From: Methanosarcinales archaeon
GTDB lineage: Archaea; Halobacteriota; Syntropharchaeia; Alkanophagales; Methanospirareceae
DNA: 46,605 bases
Direction of reading: 5' to 3'
Assembly: GCA_030611045.1 (NCBI GenBank)
Contig: JAUWQN010000005.1
Coordinates: 1 to 46,605 of the forward strand
Shown one piece after another: positions 8,845-16,469 of the stretch. Numbering within the stretch: position 1 is the stretch's first letter; each line of letters begins with the position of its first letter. A program made the translations under genes and the position numbers. The notes below the pieces were generated by a model. The model was not told the DNA's origin, made no database searches, and saw only the letters and a program-made list of their open reading frames with translations.

Positions 8845-9323
8845 ATTGCAAAAACGCCAATAATATCGTCTCTTGCTATCAACCCGACCAATTTCCCTTC
8901 AGCATCTACCACGGGAATCCGGTTAAAATCGTTCTTATGCATTATCCGAGCAGCATCAGAGATAGAGTCTTCGGGTGAAATAGTCACCGGTTTTTTTGAC
9001 ATCACGTCCTGTACATCTCCTTCGAACAGTGTGTCAATTTCTTCTGGAATTTTCTTTACCCGCTTCATATAAGCAGAGAGCGAGAAGACGGGAAAAGGAT
9101 TAAGTGGGTCTATATCCGGAAAGGGAACCGTTGCCGTCAATTTCATAATGTCTGCTTCACTGATTACGCCAATAACCCTTCTTTGGGCATCAATCACCGG
9201 TGCACCACTAATTCTATTCGCTCTCAACGTCTCCGCTACGTGACGAAGCTTATCTCGGGGCTTGAACGTTATAACGTTAGTTGTCATTAGTTCTTTAACT
9301 TTAACCTTTGTCTTTGTTTGCAT
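8841..9323 (-). CDS. CBS domain pair protein
   Basis: A 160-residue protein consisting of two CBS domains, each with the VKELMT or VQDVMS entry and the GVISEADI or GLIARDDI exit motif. Such pairs usually bind adenosine nucleotides and act as energy-sensing regulators; the partner is unknown here. A Shine-Dalgarno GAGGTGG precedes the ATG. The gene lies 15 bases downstream of a paralogous CBS gene, so the two are probably co-transcribed after tandem duplication. Its last codon overlaps the 3' end of the convergent protease gene. No DNA-binding or catalytic domain is attached. Confidence 0.92.
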   Translation of the reverse strand: MQTKTKVKVKELMTTNVITFKPRDKLRHVAETLRANRISGAPVIDAQRRVIGVISEADIMKLTATVPFPDIDPLNPFPVFSLSAYMKRVKKIPEEIDTLFEGDVQDVMSKKPVTISPEDSISDAARIMHKNDFNRIPVVDAEGKLVGLIARDDIIGVFAI

Positions 9324-9338
9324 TGATCTTTCCCACCT

Positions 9339-9803
9339 CTACAGTTCATAAAGTGATGCGATTATGTCCGCTCTGGCAACTATTCCAACTAAGTTACCTG
9401 TTTCATCCACAACAGGTAATCTATTAAATCCCGTTGAGTGCATAATCTGCGCGACATCATCAATTGACGCATCCGGCGGTATTGTTTTAGGATTCTTTGA
9501 CATTGCATCCTTCACTTTCATCTCGCTCACTCTTTCAATATCCCGCTTTATATCCTGTAATTCTTCGCTATGTAAATGTAAAATGTCCATAGCAGTAAAG
9601 AATGGCGTGTACCAATGGCAATCGTCTAATAGCTTTAAAATATCAGATACACTAACCACTCCTACTACCGCTCCGTGGTCATTGACAACCGGCGCACCTG
9701 CTATTCTATTCCCTTTTAATACATTCGCAACATTTAGCACTGTATCATTCTCCTTCGCCGTAATTACGTCTCTTGTCATAATCTCTTCAACTTTCTCTTT
9801 CAT
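9339..9803 (-). CDS. CBS domain pair protein (tandem paralogue)
   Basis: This 154-residue protein has the same two-CBS layout as the next gene downstream. Its motifs are VEEIMTRDVITA, GVVSVSDILKLL, VKDAMSKNP and GIVARADII. The two share the middle linker (a D-I-L or D-P-L run before the second CBS unit), indicating duplication. A Shine-Dalgarno AAGGTGAG lies before the ATG. It is probably the first gene of a two-gene transcript. Ligand and target are unknown; nucleotide binding is inferred from the family. Confidence 0.92.
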   Translation of the reverse strand: MKEKVEEIMTRDVITAKENDTVLNVANVLKGNRIAGAPVVNDHGAVVGVVSVSDILKLLDDCHWYTPFFTAMDILHLHSEELQDIKRDIERVSEMKVKDAMSKNPKTIPPDASIDDVAQIMHSTGFNRLPVVDETGNLVGIVARADIIASLYEL

Positions 9804-9865
9804 TTATTGCAACTCACCTTTCTACTCCATATATCAGTTTTAATCAGTATTAGACATAGATAACG

Positions 9866-10519
9866 CTACATCGCACTCCTTATGCCAATTGCTTTTCGTA
9901 TCATCTGCGCTATTGGTATCGAGCAGACCATATACCAGAGCACCCAGTAAGGAAGGCCCAATATAAAACCGGCTGTGAACGCCTTTTCACCGATTAACGG
10001 GAAAATCACCGTTCCAACAGAGGCTGCTTCTACATATAACCAGATCCACATGAATATCGGTATAGTGATAATCATAATGTAAGCCATGGGCTTCATCTGC
10101 TGCTTCATCATCTCTCCAGAGAATTGCGTTTGCTTCATCATTATCTCTGCCTTCTTCTTTTCTAACTTCTTCATTCGATGCTTGTTGTCCTCACGCTTTG
10201 CCTCCATCAACTCTTTCTGCAGCTCCCGTATCTGCTTTTGGTACTGCTTTGACTTCTCCATCAGCTCCCAATTCGTCGTGTATTTCTGTACCACCGACGT
10301 GTAGATGCCGGTAATCACCGATAAGATGAGGATGGTGATTAAGAAATTACCAACGGAATCTGCGAAAGGACCAAGAACCACGTTCATGGCAGTACCCACC
10401 TCTTTTTGATATAATACCGAAATAAACATGACGAAAAAACCGAAAAACATAACCACCATTTCCAAACTTTTTTTCGTCTTCTCTTTTTGTTGCTGTAGAA
10501 CTCGCTCTTTCTTCACCAT
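9866..10519 (-). CDS. DUF106 / EMC3-TMCO1 family membrane insertase homologue
   Basis: This 217-residue membrane protein belongs to the archaeal DUF106 group, distant relatives of YidC/Oxa1 that help insert membrane proteins. It has a hydrophobic helix near residues 20-38, a second near 52-75, and a charged coiled coil (about 85-130, rich in K, E and M). A methionine-rich QMKPMAYIMI segment follows with the C-terminal helices. In many archaea this gene sits near secY, adk and cmk; here its neighbours are truA (upstream, same strand) and the CBS pair. A TATA-like ACTTTAAATATTAC (about 10554-10567) precedes it. Confidence 0.88.
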   Translation of the reverse strand: MVKKERVLQQQKEKTKKSLEMVVMFFGFFVMFISVLYQKEVGTAMNVVLGPFADSVGNFLITILILSVITGIYTSVVQKYTTNWELMEKSKQYQKQIRELQKELMEAKREDNKHRMKKLEKKKAEIMMKQTQFSGEMMKQQMKPMAYIMIITIPIFMWIWLYVEAASVGTVIFPLIGEKAFTAGFILGLPYWVLWYMVCSIPIAQMIRKAIGIRSAM

Positions 10520-10601
10520 TTTCCGCGTACCTTTAGAAACTACATGTGGTGGGTAATATTTAAAGTTTTACTGCAATTCGAGATAGAGGATGTTTCTCAT
10601 T

Positions 10602-11453
10602 TTATTGCGCATATTCGCTTACCATATCCGCCAGCACTTCTGCCATCGTGGCGTGATAAGTCAAATCTTCTTTTATTCGTGCTGCTATTCGCCTCTTTGC
10701 ATAGTCATCATCTACAAATGTGATCCCACGATAAGCAACATTCTTGAGAATGAGCCCGAAAGCAGGTGCAGGTTCAATCTGCTCTGTTATCCGTAGTTCC
10801 ACGAGATCTTCTATCCATCTTTTATCTTTCGCGCCGCTACCAACCAGTTTCAGCGCGGAGACTATTTTTCGCACCATTTTACGGAGAAATCCGTCTGCTT
10901 CTATATCAATAACGATGAACGAATTACTTCTTTCTGTCGCTATCTCTATCCGTTTTATCTCTCGTATCGGTGAGTAATACTCAGCTTCATGCTCCTTATG
11001 ACCCGGTGGCTGAGAGAAGTTAGAGAAATCATGAGTGCCGATAAACAGTTCCGATGCTTCTCGCATGTGCGTTATATCAATATCCTCATCTGGTTGCAAC
11101 GGTAAAAAATAGTGGTATTCACGACTGATAGCATCCCTGCGGGCGTTAAAATCGGAAGGTGGTTTTGCGAGCGCGAATGTCCATATATCGTCTGGAAGCA
11201 TACTGTTTATCATCCGGGGTGTCACGTTGGGATTTGCGGTGTCAAAAGAAACCACCTGAGAGAGCGCATGCGCGCCTTTATCAGTCCTACCTGCGGAGAA
11301 ATAATTCGATGCTGCCCGGTCTTCAATGATATTGAGTCTCGTTAATGCCTTGAAGAGTTCACCTTCTATCGTTGGACCCGCAGACTGAGGCTGAATCTGG
11401 AACCCATGATAATACGTACCGAGGTACCCAAGTTTGAGTGCTATCCGCTCCAT
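10602..11453 (-). CDS. truA: tRNA pseudouridine synthase A
   Basis: TruA converts uridines in the anticodon arm (positions 38-40 in bacteria) to pseudouridine. The 283-residue protein has the YHGFQIQP substrate loop near residue 15, the catalytic aspartate in SAGRTDKGAHA (Asp58), and the conserved FLRKMVRKIV segment of the C-terminal half. Length is normal. It lies just upstream of the DUF106 gene on the same strand with an 82-base gap that carries that gene's own TATA box, so separate transcription is possible. Confidence 0.95.
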   Translation of the reverse strand: MERIALKLGYLGTYYHGFQIQPQSAGPTIEGELFKALTRLNIIEDRAASNYFSAGRTDKGAHALSQVVSFDTANPNVTPRMINSMLPDDIWTFALAKPPSDFNARRDAISREYHYFLPLQPDEDIDITHMREASELFIGTHDFSNFSQPPGHKEHEAEYYSPIREIKRIEIATERSNSFIVIDIEADGFLRKMVRKIVSALKLVGSGAKDKRWIEDLVELRITEQIEPAPAFGLILKNVAYRGITFVDDDYAKRRIAARIKEDLTYHATMAEVLADMVSEYAQ

Positions 11454-11607
11454 CTCTGTCTTTATGCTTCATTCTACAATACAAAAGGTTAGTAAGTACC
11501 TGTAAGTAATGCGTTTATTATTTTATAGATAGGATAGAGATAAGATAAAAAGAGAAATTAGTCGTGGAAGGTGCGCTTTACGGTTTAAGATAAATACGAA
11601 AGACGAC

Positions 11608-12315
11608 ATGGAAGTCAGGGTAATTCTTGTGGAACCGAAGAACGAAGAGAATATAGGCGCGGTAGCGCGTGTGACAAAAAACTTCGGCTTCTCAGCCCTT
11701 TATCTCGTTAATCCACCGAATATCGGGAAGAAGGCGTTCTCGGTCGCTTCTCACGCCTCTGATGTGCTAAGCGCATGCAAAATAGTGAACTCAGTAGAAG
11801 AAGCGATTGCGGACTCTGCTATTGTCGCGGGTACCACTTCTAAGCCAGGGATTTCCGTTAATAGACATCTTAGAATGCCTTTCTTCTCACCGCAAGAGCT
11901 GAAAAAGAAGGTAGAAGATAAACGTGGAATCTTATCCCTTTTATTTGGCAGAGAAGATGTTGGGCTCTTGAATGAGGAGCTTATGCGGTGTGATATCGTT
12001 GTCTGCATTCCTACGAATCTCGGTTATCCCGTGATGAACCTCTCGCATGCCGTTGCAGTAGTTCTTTATGAATTACGTGATGTGAGAGCGGATTCTGGAG
12101 AGCTACCATTAGCATGTTTAGAGGATAAAGAACGTTTGTTTGCTCATATAAGTATGTTTCTGGACGAGATTGAGTATAAGGATTATAAAAAGGAGAAGAC
12201 CGCGCTCATGCTCAGAAGAATACTTGGCAGAGCTGAACTCACGGCGAGAGAGGTGCAAACGCTGCGAGGAATCTTAACAAAAGCAGAACGGAAAATGGGC
12301 GAGGATGAACCTTAG
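11608..12315 (+). CDS. trmJ: SPOUT RNA 2'-O-ribose methyltransferase, TrmJ-like
   Basis: This 235-residue SPOUT-fold enzyme resembles TrmJ, which methylates the ribose at tRNA position 32 using S-adenosylmethionine. The N-terminal motif VEPKNEENIGAVARVTKNFG, the GREDVGL segment and the knotted-region motif (NLGYPVMNLSHAVAVVLYEL) are all present. A short helical C-terminal domain follows. Length fits archaeal TrmJ. A TATA-like GTTTAAGATAAATAC is near 11583, so the transcript may be leaderless. The exact target nucleotide cannot be read from sequence. Confidence 0.9.
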   Translation: MEVRVILVEPKNEENIGAVARVTKNFGFSALYLVNPPNIGKKAFSVASHASDVLSACKIVNSVEEAIADSAIVAGTTSKPGISVNRHLRMPFFSPQELKKKVEDKRGILSLLFGREDVGLLNEELMRCDIVVCIPTNLGYPVMNLSHAVAVVLYELRDVRADSGELPLACLEDKERLFAHISMFLDEIEYKDYKKEKTALMLRRILGRAELTAREVQTLRGILTKAERKMGEDEP

Positions 12316-12663
12316 AGGAGATGAAAGAATCGCTTTTATACTCAGTTTCTATCTCTCGTTACATCAATTCAAAAGCTTCTTCTATCGAGATCGTGGCACT
12401 TACTTTTTAGTCAACGGTTGTTTTTAAAAAAAAACCTTCTGCAAACAAAAGCCTTTACAAAACTTTTAAGGAAAGGTTTATCTCGACCCTAATTAATGTT
12501 TTTCCGCCACATACAACCGGAGATAAACTTTAAAATGGCAAATCCGCGAGGATTTAGAGATAAATTGCACCACCCCTAATTATTCTCAAAATCAGAGGGA
12601 GCCCCTTATAAAGGGTTTTTGAAAGGGGTATTTTAACTACACTTGAAGGCATCCATGCGAAAA
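12316..12663. other. non-coding gap with low-complexity AT tracts
   Basis: This gap between two convergent genes has a TTTTTAAAAAAAAA tract (about 12422-12435), then AACCTTCT...GCCTTTACAAAACTTTTAAGG. That is loosely like the AT-rich hairpin family elsewhere in the window. A short CCCTT-ATA-AAGGG hairpin is at about 12603-12615. No tRNA or coding signal was found. It may simply be termination sequence plus decayed repeats. Confidence 0.4.
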
Positions 12664-13446
12664 TTACGACGAGGGCTCAAAATTTTGAGCCTTTTGCCCA
12701 CTCCAAGCTTCTAAAAATTCTCTTGCCAATTCTTTCATTTTGGGCGTTCTTTTGATCATAAGATATATTTCCTCCGGATTACTCACATCTTTCAGACCAT
12801 GTGCGGCATCCTTCCTAATTTCGTAGAGTTCTTCAACCTCGGCTTCTTTTCTATCACCAAAACATTTTTCAAAGCAATCGTAGATTTTATCCTTGATATG
12901 GCTACCTTTACCATATTTGCTAGCGATTATTTCGATAGAATCCCAAAAATCAAGAAATGCATTGGGATTTCCATCAGATTCGGCATTTAGACCATTTCTA
13001 TAGTGACCTAATGCCTTTTTAAAAATGTGCTTCTTATCCTCATCCTGTATGTCTGATAATAGTCTGGCAGCATTATCTAAAGTATTTTGATCGATTTTGT
13101 GATTCACTTCAATTGTAAAGTCTACCCATGCATCGATTATCTCTCCGCCGGTTGTCTCTCCAATTGGTTCACTTATTCTACTGCCTTTTATTCCGCTTTT
13201 TTCAATTCGTATGGGGGCATTTTGTTCAAACGCTATTTTATCTAGAACTCTATTTACGCGTTTTATAGCTTCAATTCTCGCATCGTTCTCAGATTTATCT
13301 TTAACAGTGATTTTAGCAACTACTTTCCCGTTATTCTCATGATATAACACCAAATCATCTATTTTCAATTCATCTTGTTCAAAAGATATATTCCCCTTGA
13401 TAGGTATTGCAACTTCCCAATCACTTACAATCTGATCTCTGTCCAT
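12664..13446 (-). CDS. hypothetical protein with HEPN-like C-terminal domain
   Basis: This 260-residue protein has an N-terminal half I do not recognise: mixed alpha/beta with a GSRISEPIGETTGGE loop. The helical C-terminal half resembles the Apea-like HEPN group. It has NAFLDFWDSIEIIASKYG, then an R-x4-H motif (Arg211-His216 in RKDAAHG), the signature of many HEPN RNases. HEPN proteins often act in RNA cleavage or defence, usually beside a nucleotidyltransferase. No such partner is adjacent here, so the function is open. The gene sits alone between a non-coding gap and a GNAT gene. Confidence 0.75.
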   Translation of the reverse strand: MDRDQIVSDWEVAIPIKGNISFEQDELKIDDLVLYHENNGKVVAKITVKDKSENDARIEAIKRVNRVLDKIAFEQNAPIRIEKSGIKGSRISEPIGETTGGEIIDAWVDFTIEVNHKIDQNTLDNAARLLSDIQDEDKKHIFKKALGHYRNGLNAESDGNPNAFLDFWDSIEIIASKYGKGSHIKDKIYDCFEKCFGDRKEAEVEELYEIRKDAAHGLKDVSNPEEIYLMIKRTPKMKELAREFLEAWSGQKAQNFEPSS

Positions 13447-13546
13447 AATCCTCAGTCAATAATATGTATCTTTCACCTATAATAGCTAAGCTCTCAAAAT
13501 ATCAAAATGAACAGTTAACAAGTCCATAAGAAAAGTTTTACCGAAA

Positions 13547-13990
13547 CTACTTCGCGTCCATATCCGTACCCGTTCTAACCAACACAAGCGCGTCTTCATC
13601 ACCGTAATACCGTGGGATTATCGTTCGCAGTGAGAAGCCTAAGCGCTTATAAAACGTCTTTGCCACTTCATTGCTCGCACGCACTTCAACACTCGCTATA
13701 CCTTCCGTTATTTTTAAGACCCCCGCCACAAGCTCGGTTCCTATTCCTCTTCTTCTGTATGCGGGATGCACTGCGATGGACACGATATGCCCTTGAGGAT
13801 AAAAGATAATATAGCCAGCGATTTCGCTCAGCCCCGTTCCTGTATCGTCACATACGTATACCAAGAAATTATCGGGATATGCCTCTGCATAATACAAGAA
13901 GATAAACCCGTTGTAAGGCGACTTTGGGAATGCTTCCTGCTCTATTCGTAAAATCGCATCCAGGTCCGAATTGGTGAATTTGCGTATCAT
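13547..13990 (-). CDS. rimI: GNAT N-acetyltransferase, RimI-like
   Basis: This 147-residue GNAT-fold enzyme uses acetyl-CoA. The acetyl-CoA pyrophosphate-binding loop reads RRRGIGTELV, preceded by IVSIAVHPAYR and followed by VRASNEVAKTFYKRLGF, which is typical of RimI/ArdA-like archaeal N-terminal acetyltransferases. Length is normal. The upstream neighbour on the same strand is a radical SAM gene, 66 bases away. RimI-type substrate specificity is inferred from similarity only. Confidence 0.88.
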   Translation of the reverse strand: MIRKFTNSDLDAILRIEQEAFPKSPYNGFIFLYYAEAYPDNFLVYVCDDTGTGLSEIAGYIIFYPQGHIVSIAVHPAYRRRGIGTELVAGVLKITEGIASVEVRASNEVAKTFYKRLGFSLRTIIPRYYGDEDALVLVRTGTDMDAK

Positions 13991-14056
13991 TTGTTTGCCG
14001 TATCTAAGACCGATAGTTTGGAAAGGTTATTCTCACAGATGACCAAGTATCTTACA

Positions 14057-14929
14057 TTAAACGACAGTAACACTCCTCTTATTCAGCATTTTATTCTCTG
14101 CCCTGTAATCATCTAACGTCCGCCGCTTTAAGGTTCCATCTGGAAACACGGTTATCCAGCCCCTTTTCACTCCGACTTTCCGTTCTCGCACGCAGCTCTT
14201 GCCTATCACCGAGTTTTTCATATATCCTGCAACAATCGAGTAAGCACGCTCGATCTCCTCTGGAGATGGATTCCTTGATATCTTCTCGTAGCTCAACTCC
14301 GCTCGGAATCGATTTATTCGGTAATCTATCTCCTCTTTATTGTCTATTTCAGATAAAAACCGTGCTATATGCTCTATCTCACGCTCATCCACAATTCCCG
14401 GTATAAAAACCGTGTTTACCACGAGCTTTACCTTGCCATACGCGTTTCTTATATTCTCTAATATCCTTCGGTTTGAATATCCCGTGTACCACTCATGCAG
14501 TTTTTCATCCCACGCCTTCAAGTCAAACATGACTTCAGTTAAACCCGCTTCTATGAGTTCCTGCAAGTAAGCATCGTCTAAAAGATACCCGTTCGTGTCC
14601 AGCACTATCCCACCAACAAATTCCTTCAGTCGTGATATTAGATCTACGAGGTACTGTCGGTCCAGAGTGGGTTCGCCACCCGTTATTACCACTTCTTCCA
14701 GCGGCGTATCCCCATAATATTCTCTTGCTGAGTTCCGCACCAGGTTTATTAACTGCTCAACCGTCATCGGCTCACCCACAGGGTCACGAGCAATGCTAAA
14801 ACAGCCTTTACATCTGAAGTTGCAGCCCGAGAGCGTGATCCAAGCTCGAGGCTTCAGCTCGGACAGCGTGATAAAAGGAACGTATCTGTATCCCTGCCCA
14901 TATCCTGTTCTCTCGTCCATCGCAGGCAT
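14057..14929 (-). CDS. radical SAM protein, activating-enzyme-like
   Basis: This 290-residue protein binds a [4Fe-4S] cluster through Cys36, Cys40 and Cys43 (C-x3-C-x2-C in SGCNFRCKGC). It also has the TGGEPTLD motif used for S-adenosylmethionine binding, as in glycyl-radical activating enzymes (PflA class). VLDTNGYLL and VMFDLKAWDEKLHEWYTG are further family segments. No glycyl-radical enzyme is in the window, so the target is unknown. The first residues (MPAMDERTGYGQGYRYVPF) offer Met1 or Met4 as start. It may be co-transcribed with the downstream acetyltransferase gene. Confidence 0.87.
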   Translation of the reverse strand: MPAMDERTGYGQGYRYVPFITLSELKPRAWITLSGCNFRCKGCFSIARDPVGEPMTVEQLINLVRNSAREYYGDTPLEEVVITGGEPTLDRQYLVDLISRLKEFVGGIVLDTNGYLLDDAYLQELIEAGLTEVMFDLKAWDEKLHEWYTGYSNRRILENIRNAYGKVKLVVNTVFIPGIVDEREIEHIARFLSEIDNKEEIDYRINRFRAELSYEKISRNPSPEEIERAYSIVAGYMKNSVIGKSCVRERKVGVKRGWITVFPDGTLKRRTLDDYRAENKMLNKRSVTVV

Positions 14930-15141
14930 ATATTCACACTACTATAGAAGAACTTACGTTTATCTAAAATCCGAAAAACGTTTTTGAGCCTTGGTATTCT
15001 CATTTCACCGAATTCGCCATTTTTAAAAGTGGTATGTTTACTTCGAGGGTTATTTAAGGTAAAAAAGTCGGATAAAAGAGGGGGGTTTGGAAAGAGATTG
15101 AAGAAGGGTCAAGGAGGTTTTGTGAAAATATCGAAGAAAAA

Positions 15142-15157
15142 CGGTGGCTTTAAAAGT
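15142..15157 (+). promoter_or_regulatory. TATA-like element upstream of the 340-residue unknown
   Basis: GGTGGCTTTAAAAGTAA fits an archaeal BRE/TATA element and stands about 60 bases before the ATG at 15214. The surrounding 284-base gap (14930-15213) otherwise shows only purine-rich sequence and no convincing gene. Confidence 0.35.
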
Positions 15158-15213
15158 AATATCAACAAATGCCATATCTTAATCTTAAAAGCAAGCAATT
15201 GACGAGATGAAAA

Positions 15214-16236
15214 ATGAAACCTGAAAGTGACGCTAACGTAATTGAGTTAGAACAGAAAGTTTTTGACATGGGGAACGAGCCCATGCCTCGCGGAGCGTGG
15301 TGGTGGTGGTTTTGGTTGTTCTTCTTCAACAATCCAAAAAATCCTGCAACCCCGCAGCAATTAATGATACTCTGGTCCACGAAAAACGTGCGAGAGATTG
15401 AGTGCAACAACCTAAAAATTAGATTGAACCACCATCCTATGGACAGGAGCAATCTTGATGGTGCTGTCGCTGCCTGGTATTTCGACGGTGAAAAGATGCA
15501 CCACAACTTTATTCTTGAGCAGTGCAGTATACACGTGTCTGATAGAGGGCTTTCCTCTGATTCTCGTACACCTACTTGTTTTTCTATAAACGAAACTAAG
15601 AACACAGTAAAAATTGGAGATGATTTTACATTTATTGCAAAAGCAGAGAATAACCACGATTTTACAATGCCCAGCTATCATTCACACACGTACCTCGGTA
15701 ATATGGGGTATTCGATGATAAGATTAAATCATCTGGATTTAAGCGGGAGACTCAAGAATGAAACAATTCAGGGGAGTGCCTATTTCCAGCGTGTTTTTGT
15801 GAATGCACCTGCAATACCTTGGTACTGGGGGATATTCCATTTCGAGAATGGGGGTGTTCTGACTTACTTCAAGCCGCATTTGCTTGGGAAATCGATTAAG
15901 AAAGAAATAACGTTTTTTGACGGCAACAAAACGCATGAGTTCACAGACATTGACATAAAATTAAAAGTATCAGGAGAAAATATACCCACTTTTACAGTAT
16001 CTGGAGAGAACAAGCATGAAAAAATAAACTTTATTGTAAATTCTTATTCCCATTCTTCATGGGCATTCAGGAGACGAGTCCTCGGCATCATTTCAAATAA
16101 ACTAACCTACAATGAATATCCAGCAATTATCTCCGATCTAAAACTTACAAACAAGAAAACAGGGGAAAAGATTATCTCAGAAGATCTCGGCAAATCAGTA
16201 GGTAATGCAGAGCATACGACCGGGTTGCTACTCTAA
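15214..16236 (+). CDS. conserved hypothetical protein, possible AttH/CrtC-like lipocalin fold
   Basis: I cannot name this 340-residue protein with certainty. After a polar start it has an extreme aromatic run (four Trp followed by Phe, Trp, Leu and three Phe, residues about 29-38), then NPKNPATPQQLMILWSTKN. The middle has a DGAVAAWYFDGEKMHHNFILEQC block. A later block reads GSAYFQRVFVNAPAIPWYWG, recalling the AttH/carotenoid 1,2-hydratase family, whose members are double lipocalin barrels. There is no signal peptide or transmembrane segment of normal form. It stands alone between a radical SAM gene and a geranylgeranyl reductase on the other strand. A lipid- or isoprenoid-related role would suit that neighbour, but this is inference. 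Confidence 0.75.
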   Translation: MKPESDANVIELEQKVFDMGNEPMPRGAWWWWFWLFFFNNPKNPATPQQLMILWSTKNVREIECNNLKIRLNHHPMDRSNLDGAVAAWYFDGEKMHHNFILEQCSIHVSDRGLSSDSRTPTCFSINETKNTVKIGDDFTFIAKAENNHDFTMPSYHSHTYLGNMGYSMIRLNHLDLSGRLKNETIQGSAYFQRVFVNAPAIPWYWGIFHFENGGVLTYFKPHLLGKSIKKEITFFDGNKTHEFTDIDIKLKVSGENIPTFTVSGENKHEKINFIVNSYSHSSWAFRRRVLGIISNKLTYNEYPAIISDLKLTNKKTGEKIISEDLGKSVGNAEHTTGLLL

Positions 16237-16299
16237 ATTAAACTTTAGGAAGATGCCCGATTGCCATACTCGCGCTATTCTTGCTGATACTTTATTTTT

Positions 16300-16338
16300 G
16301 TAAGGGGCCAGACCAGTAAGGGGCCAAGCCCCCCTTAC
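16300..16338. repeat. GTAAGGGGCCA direct repeat with GC-rich hairpin
   Basis: GTAAGGGGCCA occurs at 16300-16310 and again at 16316-16326. The second copy starts an 8-bp hairpin, GTAAGGGG / CCCCTTAC, around CCAAGCC (16316-16338). It lies between two convergent genes and could act in transcription end or be a remnant of a dispersed repeat. Confidence 0.55.
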
Positions 16339-16372
16339 CAACCCACCTAACCAAATTAGTTCCTTAAAAACC

Positions 16373-16466
16373 AACCTTCTTTTTTTAAAAAAGGACGCTT
16401 TACCGAGAAAACTTTGTTTTTTTTCTTTTGGCACAGGTTTTCTTTTTTCATAAAAAAGAAAAAGTG
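16373..16466. repeat. AT-rich hairpin repeat, copy near the reductase gene
   Basis: It contains AACCTTCTTTTTTTAAAAAAGG, then GCTTTACCGAGAAAAC, then a TTTTCTTTTTT/AAAAAAGAAAA hairpin followed by AGTG. The order and several blocks match the element at 20629-20760, including TTACC and the GAAAAAGTG tail. It directly abuts the stop codon of the geranylgeranyl reductase gene. Confidence 0.5.
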
Positions 16467-16469
16467 TTT

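Noticed and set aside
12603-12615. CCCTT-ATA-AAGGG hairpin as a third copy of the double-hairpin element
   Set aside because: It lacks the GCGGGG linker, the second stem and the AGA loop, so it is better seen as a chance or unrelated hairpin.
14984-15202. A 72-codon plus-strand reading frame between the radical SAM gene and the 340-residue unknown
   Set aside because: Its composition is Lys/Gly-rich from purine-rich non-coding DNA, it has no family resemblance, and it overlaps the likely promoter of the next gene.
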